From assembly GCF_000212395.1 (NCBI RefSeq), contig NC_015499.1, positions 248,001-312,000 on the forward strand: a DNA stretch of 64,000 nucleotides, read 5' to 3'. The stretch is from Thermodesulfobium narugense DSM 14796 (GTDB lineage: Bacteria; Thermodesulfobiota; Thermodesulfobiia; Thermodesulfobiales; Thermodesulfobiaceae). Each line of letters begins with the position of its first letter. Positions within the stretch are counted from its first letter, which is position 1. Position numbers and translations under genes: made by a program. Below the pieces are notes generated by a model. The model had not been told where the DNA came from. It was given only the letters and a program-made list of their open reading frames with translations, and made no database searches. Of the stretch, positions 32,598 through 40,388 are shown one piece after another.

Positions 32598-35234
32598 TTG
32601 TTATTCTTTGAAAATTTTAAGAAGCTTTTGAATTATGTGAAACATTTTTGGGCAGGGCTCAGACTATACAAAAAGATGAGCCTTGTTTTTATTGGTTTGT
32701 CTTTAATTATAATTTCTTTAAACGTTATTTTTATGATCTACGAACAATCCAGAGATTATAGAGATTTTATGAACGTTAATTTCCAAAGCGCTTTAGAGAT
32801 TGAGTCGAACTATATAAACTCGAAAATTTCAAACGATATAGTAAATCCAATCACAAACTTAAGTTCAAATTTGGGAAGAATTAATTTTAGAGCTGGATCT
32901 ATAAATTTGCTGAAAGATTTTTTGCTAAGAAATCAAGCTTTTAGTTCTATATTAGTTGTTGAAGCAAATGGCAACGTAATTGAGGGTTTTGATAAAGAAA
33001 AGGGAGCAATTTTAAGTCACGAAAACCTCTCTCAAAGGACATACTTCAAAAGTGCATTAGAGAACAAGTCATTTGCTATGTTTGGACCTCTTCAATTGGA
33101 TTCAAAAAATATGATTGTGGCTATTTATCCCATATTTACTCAAGAAAATAGCATTGAAGGCTTTATAATTACATCAGTGTCTCTTAAGTGGTTTGATTAT
33201 TTATCTGATGAGATTAACAAAGGGGTTAATGCTCCATTCAAGTTTTTTATTGTATCGGGAAAGATGGACTCAATAAGTTTAAGCCATCCAATAAAATTTA
33301 ATTTTCCAATAGAAAACTTTTTTGACAAAAAATTTTTCAAAACTTATATTGATGGTTCGCAATTTACAATGTTTTCAAAAAAGATTGACTACACGCCATT
33401 TTTTATTGTTGGTGGATATCCTGATTACGAGATAGACCTTAAAATTGGAAGTCTTATCTTGGGTTCGTTGTTTCCCATGTTTTCCCTGCTTATTTTAGCA
33501 GGATATTTTGGTTTGATTCTAGGCAAATATTTATCTCGCCCTTTAGAAAATTTAGCTGATGAAGCTGAAAGAATTTCTAAGAATCCAATATCTGGAGAGG
33601 CATTTACAATCTTTGAAGGCAAGGATGAAATTGCAAGACTTTCCTTTTCACTTCAGGTTATGCTTGATGAGTTTTACGCTGCTCAGCAACAACTTAGGGC
33701 TACTGAGGAAGAAAGCAGATTTGTAGCACAAAACAACTCTGTTTTAATGAAAATAGCATCTTATATTAATAGCTTTGATTCAAAAGAAAAGATATTAGAA
33801 AAATCTTTGCAGCTAATTAAAGAGATAACTAATGCCAACGTTGTTATGCTTTATTTGTTGGATTCTTGTGGGCAAAATTTAATAATTGATAGCCTAGTGG
33901 GCGAAATTCCTGATGATCTTTATTTAAAACTTAATAAACTTGAAATATTGAATTTTTGGGTCGGTCAGGTATTTTTAGATAAAAAGGTTTCTGTAATTTT
34001 TGACTTGAGAGCCAATCCTATTTTGAAGTATTCTAATGAGATATTAGAAAAAGGTTTTTACTCAGTTATATGTTCTCCTCTAAATTCTAAGGAGATGCCT
34101 ATTGGTTCAATTTTGTTATTTTTTGACAAGCCATATGTCTTTCAGTCAGAACAAAGAGAATTTCTAATAAGAGTGTCAGATATGCTTTCTTTGTATCTTT
34201 CTAGAATTGAAAGGGAAGAAATTTTAGAAGATTCTACTGAGATGAACTTTTACTTTAGGGACATTTCGATAAAGCTTTCTGGTATGGAAAATATTGACGA
34301 TACTATTAATCTTGCTGTTAACTTTCTGGTGGATAATTTGAACTTTGTGTCGGATGCAAGGTGTATCTATCTTAACGAAGAGACTAGTTATAGTGACATA
34401 TCAGAAACGTGTATTTATGCTATGCCGTTTAGTGATTTTAAAATTGTGCCTATAAGAAAGATAAATTGCCCAAATTTGCCCAGCGACGCTGTAAGGATTG
34501 CTATAATGCCACTACGCTTGTACGATAAGCCTTATGCCAATGTCATTGTTTACCTAAGAGCATTTGACATGAGGGTGATTCACTCTGAATTCTTCATGAA
34601 CTTAAACGATATTTTGAATCAAAAGATTGGTTTCACTTATTCAATCCAACACTCAAAAGATCTTTACAAGGAAGCTCTTGAGAGCATAGCTCAGGCTTTA
34701 GATGCAAGGGACCCGTTTTCTGCAAAGCACTCCAAAAGAGTTAGTACCTTTTCTGTAAGATTTGGAAAATATCTGAAACTGGATAAAAAGGACATAGACG
34801 TTCTTGGATTTGGCGCACTACTTCATGATATAGGCAAGGTAGGAATTCCAGATACTATACTAAAAAAGCCCGATAAATTAACACAAACGGAGTATATTCT
34901 AATGCAGTCTCATCCAATTGTTGGATATAATATTTTAAAATCCATAAAGGAAGAGCTTATGCCAGGGCTTTTGGAGATTATTTTGTATCACCACGAAAGA
35001 TATGATGGGAAGGGTTATCCATATGGTCTAAGCAAAGACGAAATACCATTTCTTGCAAAGTTAGTTTCTATTGCTGATTCTTTTGAGGCTATGATTTCTG
35101 ATAGACCCTACAGGAAAGGAATGACGAAGCTGGATGCTCTTGCAGAAATAAGCAGGTGTTCTGGTACACAGTTTGATCCTTATCTTGCTCAGATGTTTGT
35201 TAGGATGATTTCCCAAACAGCCGATGAAGATTAA
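32598..35234 (+). CDS. Membrane-bound HD-GYP sensor protein with Cache-like, HAMP and GAF regions
   Basis: An 878-residue signalling protein. A membrane helix lies at about 28-48, then an extracytoplasmic Cache-like sensor (LSQRTYFKSALENKSFAMFGPL) to about 282, and a second helix to about 308. HAMP (GKYLSRPLENLADEAERI) and one or two GAF-like domains (about 385-680) follow. The C-terminal HD-GYP domain is complete: HDIGK at about 743, HHERYDGKGYP ending near 808, and DSFEAMISDRPYRKG. It is likely a c-di-GMP phosphodiesterase controlled by an external signal. The TTG start is uncertain: GAGG lies about 15 bases upstream and later TTG, GTG and ATG codons exist. Confidence 0.88.
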   Translation: MLFFENFKKLLNYVKHFWAGLRLYKKMSLVFIGLSLIIISLNVIFMIYEQSRDYRDFMNVNFQSALEIESNYINSKISNDIVNPITNLSSNLGRINFRAGSINLLKDFLLRNQAFSSILVVEANGNVIEGFDKEKGAILSHENLSQRTYFKSALENKSFAMFGPLQLDSKNMIVAIYPIFTQENSIEGFIITSVSLKWFDYLSDEINKGVNAPFKFFIVSGKMDSISLSHPIKFNFPIENFFDKKFFKTYIDGSQFTMFSKKIDYTPFFIVGGYPDYEIDLKIGSLILGSLFPMFSLLILAGYFGLILGKYLSRPLENLADEAERISKNPISGEAFTIFEGKDEIARLSFSLQVMLDEFYAAQQQLRATEEESRFVAQNNSVLMKIASYINSFDSKEKILEKSLQLIKEITNANVVMLYLLDSCGQNLIIDSLVGEIPDDLYLKLNKLEILNFWVGQVFLDKKVSVIFDLRANPILKYSNEILEKGFYSVICSPLNSKEMPIGSILLFFDKPYVFQSEQREFLIRVSDMLSLYLSRIEREEILEDSTEMNFYFRDISIKLSGMENIDDTINLAVNFLVDNLNFVSDARCIYLNEETSYSDISETCIYAMPFSDFKIVPIRKINCPNLPSDAVRIAIMPLRLYDKPYANVIVYLRAFDMRVIHSEFFMNLNDILNQKIGFTYSIQHSKDLYKEALESIAQALDARDPFSAKHSKRVSTFSVRFGKYLKLDKKDIDVLGFGALLHDIGKVGIPDTILKKPDKLTQTEYILMQSHPIVGYNILKSIKEELMPGLLEIILYHHERYDGKGYPYGLSKDEIPFLAKLVSIADSFEAMISDRPYRKGMTKLDALAEISRCSGTQFDPYLAQMFVRMISQTADED

Positions 35235-35256
35235 ATTCAAATTTAAGGAGGGCAAA

Positions 35257-35700
35257 ATGATAGTGTTGTTTTTTAGATTATTGAAAAAAAATATCCTTTT
35301 ATTGTTAATGTTTTTGCTTACTTTGTGCTTAGCGCTTCTTCCCACAAATGCGTATGCTTTTCAAGTAGTCGATCAGGGAATATCCAAAATGGCTCCAAAC
35401 AATCAGGACCCAAATAGTTTTGAGAAGCTAACTGTCTTCCCCCAAGACTGGCCTATTTTATACTATTGGGTAAAATATGCCGATGCAGTGCCCAATGATA
35501 AGTTGGTAGCAAGATTTCAGTATATAGATCAGGAGCCAACTACTTTCTCTGAGATCTCAGAAGTGGTAGAAAAACCTGACGAATTATGGATTACACATGT
35601 AGCCCTTAATCCGGGTAAAAGTTGGCCAGTAGGGAAGTATGAGATAATCCTTTTGTTGAACGGCAAAGAAGTATCAAAGCTTGATTTTGAGGTGAAATAG
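35257..35700 (+). CDS. Small exported protein of unknown function
   Basis: I do not recognise this 147-residue protein. It begins with a clear signal peptide: basic RLLKK, a long hydrophobic core and a likely cleavage site after NAYA. The mature part of about 110 residues is predicted soluble and beta-rich, with two Trp-Pro pairs (DWPILYYWVKY, SWPVGKYEIILLLNGKEV), which suggests a small immunoglobulin-like or lipocalin-like sandwich. ATG at 35257 is chosen because AAGGAGG lies just upstream; the open frame extends 11 codons further. It lies between the HD-GYP sensor and a YchF-like gene, without an obvious link to either. Confidence 0.75.
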   Translation: MIVLFFRLLKKNILLLLMFLLTLCLALLPTNAYAFQVVDQGISKMAPNNQDPNSFEKLTVFPQDWPILYYWVKYADAVPNDKLVARFQYIDQEPTTFSEISEVVEKPDELWITHVALNPGKSWPVGKYEIILLLNGKEVSKLDFEVK

Positions 35701-35701
35701 G

Positions 35702-36745
35702 TTGGTTGGAATAACTGCCTTCCCTTTTTCAGGAAAAACTACAGTTGTTAACCTTTTACTGAAAAGAAGCAGCTTGCAAAAATCGGAAAGCGAGGGAAGG
35801 ATACCGGTTCCTGATGAAAGACTTGAAACTTTGGCCAAAATCTTTGAACCACTTAAAAAAACTCCAGCATTTATTCCCATAAAAGAGCTAAGTGCATTTG
35901 ACTTAAGAAAGAAAATAGATCCATCGCTTATAAACGAGATGAAAAACGCTGATGTTATATCCTTTGTGGCTAGGTCTTTTGACATTTCGCTTTATCCATA
36001 TATATACCCAGATGTTGATCCGAGGCGAGATATAAGAAAATTTTTAGATGAACTTATAATTGAAGATATTGCCGTCGTAGAAAAGAGGATAAAAACTTCT
36101 TTAAAAGGGGTTAAGAAAAATAGTCAGGAAGAAGAAATAGAAATTCTAAGAAAAGCTCTTCCAATATTAGAAGAAGGGAAGTTATTCAGAGAGGTAGAAC
36201 TTTCAAATGATGAAGTAACACATCTAAAGCATTATTCATTTTTGACCCTTAAGCCATTTCTTTTGCTACTCAATATTGGTGAAAATGATCTTGCCAATAT
36301 TGGGCAAATTGAAGATGAATTCACCCGTTTTCTTGGGAAGAGTGCTAAAGTTCTTGCGCTTTCTGCGAAGTTAGAAGAAGAGTTATCAATGCTTGAGCCT
36401 GAAGAGGCAAAGGAAATGCTCTTAAGTTTTGGTTTAACAAGTTTTGGTCTTGAAAGATTTATTCAAGCTTGTTACAACCTGTTGGGATATATGACGTTTT
36501 TTACAGTTGGTAAGGATGAGGTTAGAGCTTGGCAAGTAAGAAAAGGTGCAAGTGCCTTAGAGGCTGCGGCAAAGATTCATTCTGATATTGCAAGGGGATT
36601 TATCCGCGCTGAAGTTATTTCGTATGAGGATTTTATAGGTTGCGGCTCAATGAATGAGGCGAAGAAGAGAGGCCTTTTAAGGTTAGAAGGCAAGGAATAT
36701 TTGGTAAAGGATGGCGACATCCTCCACGTTAGATTCAATATCTAA
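35702..36745 (+). CDS. YchF-like P-loop protein with TGS domain, lacking switch motifs
   Basis: A 347-residue relative of the ribosome-binding ATPase YchF. The P-loop is FPFSGKTTVVN. RIPVPDERLETLAKIFEPLKKTPA matches the YchF stretch that follows switch I. However, the G3 region (usually DIAGLVKGASxGEGLGN) is replaced by KELSAFDLRKKIDPSLI, so the switch II Asp and Gly are absent. The coiled-coil insert and a nucleotide motif (LLNIGENDL, like YchF NVxE) remain. The C-terminal about 85 residues are a good TGS/DUF933 domain (FTVGKDEVRAWQVRKGASALEAA, EAKKRGLLRLEGKEYLVKDGDILHV). TTG start with GAGGTG upstream. It is likely a nucleotide or RNA-binding protein with altered or lost hydrolysis. Confidence 0.8.
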   Translation: MVGITAFPFSGKTTVVNLLLKRSSLQKSESEGRIPVPDERLETLAKIFEPLKKTPAFIPIKELSAFDLRKKIDPSLINEMKNADVISFVARSFDISLYPYIYPDVDPRRDIRKFLDELIIEDIAVVEKRIKTSLKGVKKNSQEEEIEILRKALPILEEGKLFREVELSNDEVTHLKHYSFLTLKPFLLLLNIGENDLANIGQIEDEFTRFLGKSAKVLALSAKLEEELSMLEPEEAKEMLLSFGLTSFGLERFIQACYNLLGYMTFFTVGKDEVRAWQVRKGASALEAAAKIHSDIARGFIRAEVISYEDFIGCGSMNEAKKRGLLRLEGKEYLVKDGDILHVRFNI

Positions 36746-36764
36746 ATTTAGATGACTAAAGATC

Positions 36765-37508
36765 GTGTATTTAGACTATAAAAGAAGATTTTATGTTGAA
36801 AACTTGCATAGCGAACTGAAACCTACCTTTGTCGATGTTGGAGAGTCAAAAATCTTGATCCTTTCTAATAATATACTGCCAGAAGCAAGGGATATTGTGT
36901 ACAATCTTAGAAAGGATATCATCGAACACATTGAAAGGGAAAATTTTTTTAGATACTCCTTAATTCCAATAGAAAATACTTTAGGTGAACCTTATATCGT
37001 GAAAGTTATGAAAAATTATTCAAAAATTATGAACGTTGGACCTATGGCGTGTGTGGCAGGTGCTATAGCTCAAATTCTTGGCGAAAAACTTTTTAAGGGG
37101 GATGATTTAATAATAGAAAATGGAGGGGACATTTTTATTTACAAAAAGGGTCTAGTAAACATAAGAGTTTATACAAACGATGAAGTATTTAAGGACAAAA
37201 TTATTATAACTGTTGATGAAAGACATGATCACAAACCCCTTGGGATTGCTACATCATCCGCAACCATTGGTCCTTCTCTATCCTTTGGTAAAACTTGTGC
37301 GACTTTAGTTGTGAGTAACAATTGTGCCCTGTCTGATGCTGCTGCCACCAGGATAGCAAACGATATCAAAACTTCTCATGATCTTAAAAGAGTTTTGGAC
37401 AAGTATAAGAAGATGATATATGATTTTAATATACCGATTTTGGGAGTTGTTTGCGTAATCGATTCAAATATGGCTATATTTGGTAAGATAAAGGTTAGTT
37501 TTGGATAA
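36765..37508 (+). CDS. UPF0280 / ApbE-like family protein
   Basis: A 247-residue protein of the UPF0280 family, which is related to the flavin transferase ApbE. Evidence is GPMACVAGAIAQILGE, ENGGDIFIYKKG, GIATSSATIGPSLSFGKTCATLVV and CALSDAAATRIAND, which match the ApbE core glycine-rich and Asn-Gly-Gly-Asp motifs. ApbE moves FMN from FAD to proteins; whether UPF0280 members do so is not known to me. GTG start at 36765, without a strong ribosome site. It is the last protein gene before tRNA-Ser. Confidence 0.82.
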   Translation: MYLDYKRRFYVENLHSELKPTFVDVGESKILILSNNILPEARDIVYNLRKDIIEHIERENFFRYSLIPIENTLGEPYIVKVMKNYSKIMNVGPMACVAGAIAQILGEKLFKGDDLIIENGGDIFIYKKGLVNIRVYTNDEVFKDKIIITVDERHDHKPLGIATSSATIGPSLSFGKTCATLVVSNNCALSDAAATRIANDIKTSHDLKRVLDKYKKMIYDFNIPILGVVCVIDSNMAIFGKIKVSFG

Positions 37509-37551
37509 AATTTGTCGCCGTTTTTGGTTGTTTTCTCTATATTGATAACTG

Positions 37552-37560
37552 TGTTATAAT
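37552..37560 (+). promoter_or_regulatory. Extended -10 promoter of tRNA-Ser
   Basis: TGTTATAAT has the extended -10 form TGnTATAAT and lies 14 bases before the mature tRNA 5' end. No good -35 box is seen at 17 bases. Confidence 0.6.
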
Positions 37561-37574
37561 ATGTTTTGCTTTTT

Positions 37575-37669
<95 letters not shown>

Positions 37670-37678
37670 TTTTATCCC

Positions 37679-37696
37679 TGCCCTTTAAAAAGGGCA
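37679..37696 (+). other. Hairpin in the rpsF leader
   Basis: TGCCCTTT-AA-AAAGGGCA is a perfect 8-bp stem with a two-base loop, between tRNA-Ser and rpsF. It has no T-run after it. It may be a processing site, a weak terminator of the tRNA or part of a ribosomal-protein leader; I could not match it to the S6-S18 leader motif. Confidence 0.45.
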
Positions 37697-37718
37697 AAAC
37701 CCATAGGGAGGTGTATTG

Positions 37719-38099
37719 TTGGCAAATTCAAAGCTTTATGAGTTGGTAATTTTGTTTAACCCCAATGCTGAAGAGGAAAAGATTGATGCGTTGATGAAAC
37801 GTATTCACGATCTGATCTCTAAAAGTTCTGGAGAACTCTTGAAAAGCGATAATTGGGGCAAAAAGAGATTAGCTTACACTATTGATGACTTGCGCGAGGC
37901 CATTTATATCTATGACGAATTCAGACTTCCAACGTCTGTAGTAGCTGAGGTTGACAGAATTTTGAAAATTAGCGAAATCGTTATTCGTCACATGATTGTT
38001 AAAAAACCAGACGTCCTTCAAAAGGCTGCTTTGAGTGCTGAAAAGGAGGATAATCAGTCAAAAGAGGGAGAGACTGATTCTAATGAGCAGGTTCAATAA
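37719..38099 (+). CDS. rpsF: 30S ribosomal protein S6
   Basis: S6 binds the central domain of 16S rRNA together with S18. The protein shows KLYELVILFNPNAEEEKIDALMKRI, NWGKKRLAYTIDDLREAIYIYDEF and the conserved EISEIVIRHMIVK core, here read as KISEIVIRHMIVKKP. About 126 residues include an acidic C-terminal tail. Two adjacent TTG codons (37716 and 37719) could start it; 37719 has better spacing to GGGAGG. ssb starts inside its last codons, then rpsR, the usual rpsF-ssb-rpsR order. Confidence 0.94.
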   Translation: MANSKLYELVILFNPNAEEEKIDALMKRIHDLISKSSGELLKSDNWGKKRLAYTIDDLREAIYIYDEFRLPTSVVAEVDRILKISEIVIRHMIVKKPDVLQKAALSAEKEDNQSKEGETDSNEQVQ

Positions 38100-38508
38100 G
38101 GTTATTCTGGTAGGTAGATTGGTTAAGGATCCAGAGCTTAGATACACTGCTGATGGCGTTCCAGTGGCAAGCTTGACTATTGCTGTTAATAGAATTAACA
38201 GGAAAAATTCCACTGATCAAACAAATGCAGATTTTTTTAATATTGTTGCTTGGCGCTCTACTGCAGAGTTTGCTAGTAACTTTATGAGAAAGGGAATTCT
38301 CTTTCTTGTAGAGGGTAGATTGCAAAATAGAAGTTATGAAACAAAGGAAGGCTCTAAGAGAACTGTTACCGAAATTATTGCGGACAGTATTCAGCTTTTG
38401 AGCCCAAAGCAAGAAAATGCTCAGAAATCTGAGGTAGGCGAAGATACTACAGAGTTAGATGATTTTATCTTTGACGAGGATTTTTCAAAAGGAGATTCTC
38501 CATTTTAA
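38083..38508 (+). CDS. ssb: Single-stranded DNA-binding protein
   Basis: SSB protects single-stranded DNA and recruits repair and replication proteins. ATG at 38083 gives MSRFNKVILVGRLVKDPELRYT, the family start; the open frame before it is without homology. The OB fold continues with PVASLTIAVNR, FFNIVAWRSTAEFASNFMRKG and FLVEGRLQNRSYE. The tail is acidic and ends DSPF, close to the usual DDIPF protein-binding tip. It overlaps rpsF by 17 bases. Length is 141 residues. Confidence 0.95.
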   Translation: MSRFNKVILVGRLVKDPELRYTADGVPVASLTIAVNRINRKNSTDQTNADFFNIVAWRSTAEFASNFMRKGILFLVEGRLQNRSYETKEGSKRTVTEIIADSIQLLSPKQENAQKSEVGEDTTELDDFIFDEDFSKGDSPF

Positions 38509-38588
38509 TTTCTAAATCTATTGATTTGTTCTAAAATTTACTAAAGAATGTGAAGTAGTTATTTTTTAAATTTTAAGGAGGGTTTTGA

Positions 38589-38822
38589 TTGGCTTTACAA
38601 AATACAAGAAAAAGGGTTAGGCGAAAGGCTTGCTCCTTTTGTGCCGAAAAGGTTAAATATATTGATTACAAAGACGTTAATCGCTTAAAGAAGTATTTAA
38701 GCGACAGGGGAAAAATTTTACCAAAAAGGGCTACTGGACTTTGTGCCAAGCATCAAAGACAGCTCACAACAGCGATTAAAAGAGCAAGGATGATAGCTCT
38801 TTTGCCATTTACTGTTGACTAG
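38589..38822 (+). CDS. rpsR: 30S ribosomal protein S18
   Basis: The 77-residue S18 partners S6 in the small subunit. Core motifs are [28 protein letters not shown] and [17 protein letters not shown]. It retains C15, C18, C52 and H55, a possible zinc site seen in Cys-containing S18 forms. The TTG start is supported by AAGGAGGG. Confidence 0.95.
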   Translation: MALQNTRKRVRRKACSFCAEKVKYIDYKDVNRLKKYLSDRGKILPKRATGLCAKHQRQLTTAIKRARMIALLPFTVD

Positions 38823-38833
38823 AAGATAATTAT

Positions 38834-38898
38834 GGGTAGTTAGCTATAAGTTTTTAGAGCTTGGCTGTAGGATCTAAAACCCTTTGCTAACTACTCCC
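38834..38898 (+). other. Nested stem-loop between rpsR and the DUF2232 gene
   Basis: The outer stem pairs GTAGTTAGC (38836-38844) with GCTAACTAC (38886-38894), flanked by GG and CCC. The inner stem pairs TTTTAGA (38852-38858) with TCTAAAA (38873-38879). The 3' side runs into TTTATGTAAGGAGG, the ribosome site of the next gene. No long T-run follows, so it looks like a structured leader or processing element, not a plain terminator. Confidence 0.55.
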
Positions 38899-38916
38899 TT
38901 TATGTAAGGAGGTTAT

Positions 38917-39855
38917 TTGTTTAAAAAAAACTTTGATGCCATTGAGGTTTTGCTAGCGTCAGCCTTAGTGGTGTTTTTTGTTTTATTTGGCGTTTATGTT
39001 CCAACTTTGGGTTTTTTGGGACTTCTTTTAATGGCTGTGCCTATATGTACAGTGACGTACAGAAGGGGCATTTTTTATGGAGTATCGACCCTTCTTTTAT
39101 CAGGCATATTCCTTGCAATCTTTTTGCCATACATTATTTCTATAATATTTTGTGCAATCAATTTCTCTCTTGGTATTGTTATGGGACTGATTTTAAAGAA
39201 AGAAAAACCAATAAACGTCCTTCTTGGTACAACTGCAGCATTGTCTGGATTATTTGCTTTAGGCGTGGCATTCGTTATCCTAACTGGGCCAAAGGATCTT
39301 TTAAACAACCTTTATACAGCATTTGAATCGTATATGATATCTTATTATCAGGGTTCTTCGGGCGTAACAACCGAAGAGATAAAGCAATTTGTGAAGTATC
39401 TTGAGATCTACCTTCCTTCTTTGGTAATACTTTTATTCTTCGTTTGGTCAATATTTCAATATAGGATTGTTTCGTATGTTTTAAGATATTTATACAAGAT
39501 TGAAGTTTTACAATTTGGTGATTTTAAAGATATTCGAATTCCTTATGAATTAAGTTTGTTGTTTTTAACCTCACTAGTAGCTAGTTTTTTGCCCATTTCA
39601 AACGAGATCAAAAATGCTTTTTTAAACGTTGAATTGATACTTACTTTTGTATATATGTTTGCAGGCGCATCTGTACTCTTTTTTATTCTGTCTAAAAAAT
39701 TATTTTTTAAGAACGATATCTTTACTAAAGTTATAAACTTGATCGTAGTATTACTGTTTGTGATAGTGCCGTTTTTAAGCTTTTTATTGGTTTTTTTGGG
39801 TGTGTTTGATTCTGTATTTAATATTAGAAAGTACTTTAACTCTAGATTTAATTAA
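38917..39855 (+). CDS. DUF2232 family membrane protein (YybS-like)
   Basis: A 312-residue protein with about eight membrane segments and no soluble domain. It fits the DUF2232/YybS family by its hydropathy, the early IEVLLASALVVFF and TYRRGIFYGVSTLLLSG stretches, and its place directly before rplI, as yybS is in Bacillus. Function is unknown. The TTG start has TAAGGAGG. Its leader contains a long nested stem-loop. The yybT-type phosphodiesterase gene often found between yybS and rplI is absent here. Confidence 0.78.
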   Translation: MFKKNFDAIEVLLASALVVFFVLFGVYVPTLGFLGLLLMAVPICTVTYRRGIFYGVSTLLLSGIFLAIFLPYIISIIFCAINFSLGIVMGLILKKEKPINVLLGTTAALSGLFALGVAFVILTGPKDLLNNLYTAFESYMISYYQGSSGVTTEEIKQFVKYLEIYLPSLVILLFFVWSIFQYRIVSYVLRYLYKIEVLQFGDFKDIRIPYELSLLFLTSLVASFLPISNEIKNAFLNVELILTFVYMFAGASVLFFILSKKLFFKNDIFTKVINLIVVLLFVIVPFLSFLLVFLGVFDSVFNIRKYFNSRFN

Positions 39856-39895
39856 AAATTATTTTTTAATCTTGTTAGAAAGGAAGTGATATATT

Positions 39896-40354
39896 ATGGA
39901 CAAGATTAAGGTTCTTTTAACTCAAGATATAAAATCTCTTGGCAAGGCAGGGGATATAGTTGAGGTGTCTCAAGGATATGCAAGGAACTATTTGTTTTTA
40001 AAAAACCTTGCGAAAGAAGCCACAAAGCCAATTATAGAAGAGTATGAAAAAAGAAAAATAGCTAGTAAAAAGAAAGAAGACAAAAGATTGGCTGAAGCCA
40101 AAACTATAGCGCAGAAGCTTTCCTCGACTAATATACTAATCAAAGCAAGGATGGGAGAAAATAATAAATTTTATGGAGCGATAACCTCCAAAGACATATC
40201 AAACAAGTTGAAGGAAATGGGATTTGATTTTGATCCAAAACAAATAACCTTTGAAGGAGCAAAAGTTCCTGGTGAATATGAAGCAAAAATAAGAGTTTAT
40301 CCGGGAGTATTTTCTGTTATAAAATTAACAGTGGAAGGTGTTTCAGATTCATAG
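39896..40354 (+). CDS. rplI: 50S ribosomal protein L9
   Basis: L9 binds 23S rRNA near the L1 stalk. The N-terminal domain reads KVLLTQDIKSLGKAGDIVEVSQGYARNYL, with the expected glycines and the PxxxA-type RNLF region. A long connecting helix (IIEEYEKRKIASKKKEDKR) and a C-terminal domain (GAITSKDISNKL) follow. The length of 152 residues is normal. ATG has AAAGGAAGTG upstream. dnaG follows 34 bases later, without dnaB between them. Confidence 0.94.
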   Translation: MDKIKVLLTQDIKSLGKAGDIVEVSQGYARNYLFLKNLAKEATKPIIEEYEKRKIASKKKEDKRLAEAKTIAQKLSSTNILIKARMGENNKFYGAITSKDISNKLKEMGFDFDPKQITFEGAKVPGEYEAKIRVYPGVFSVIKLTVEGVSDS

Positions 40355-40388
40355 TTATTTAATTTTAAAAACAAGAAAATAGATTGAT

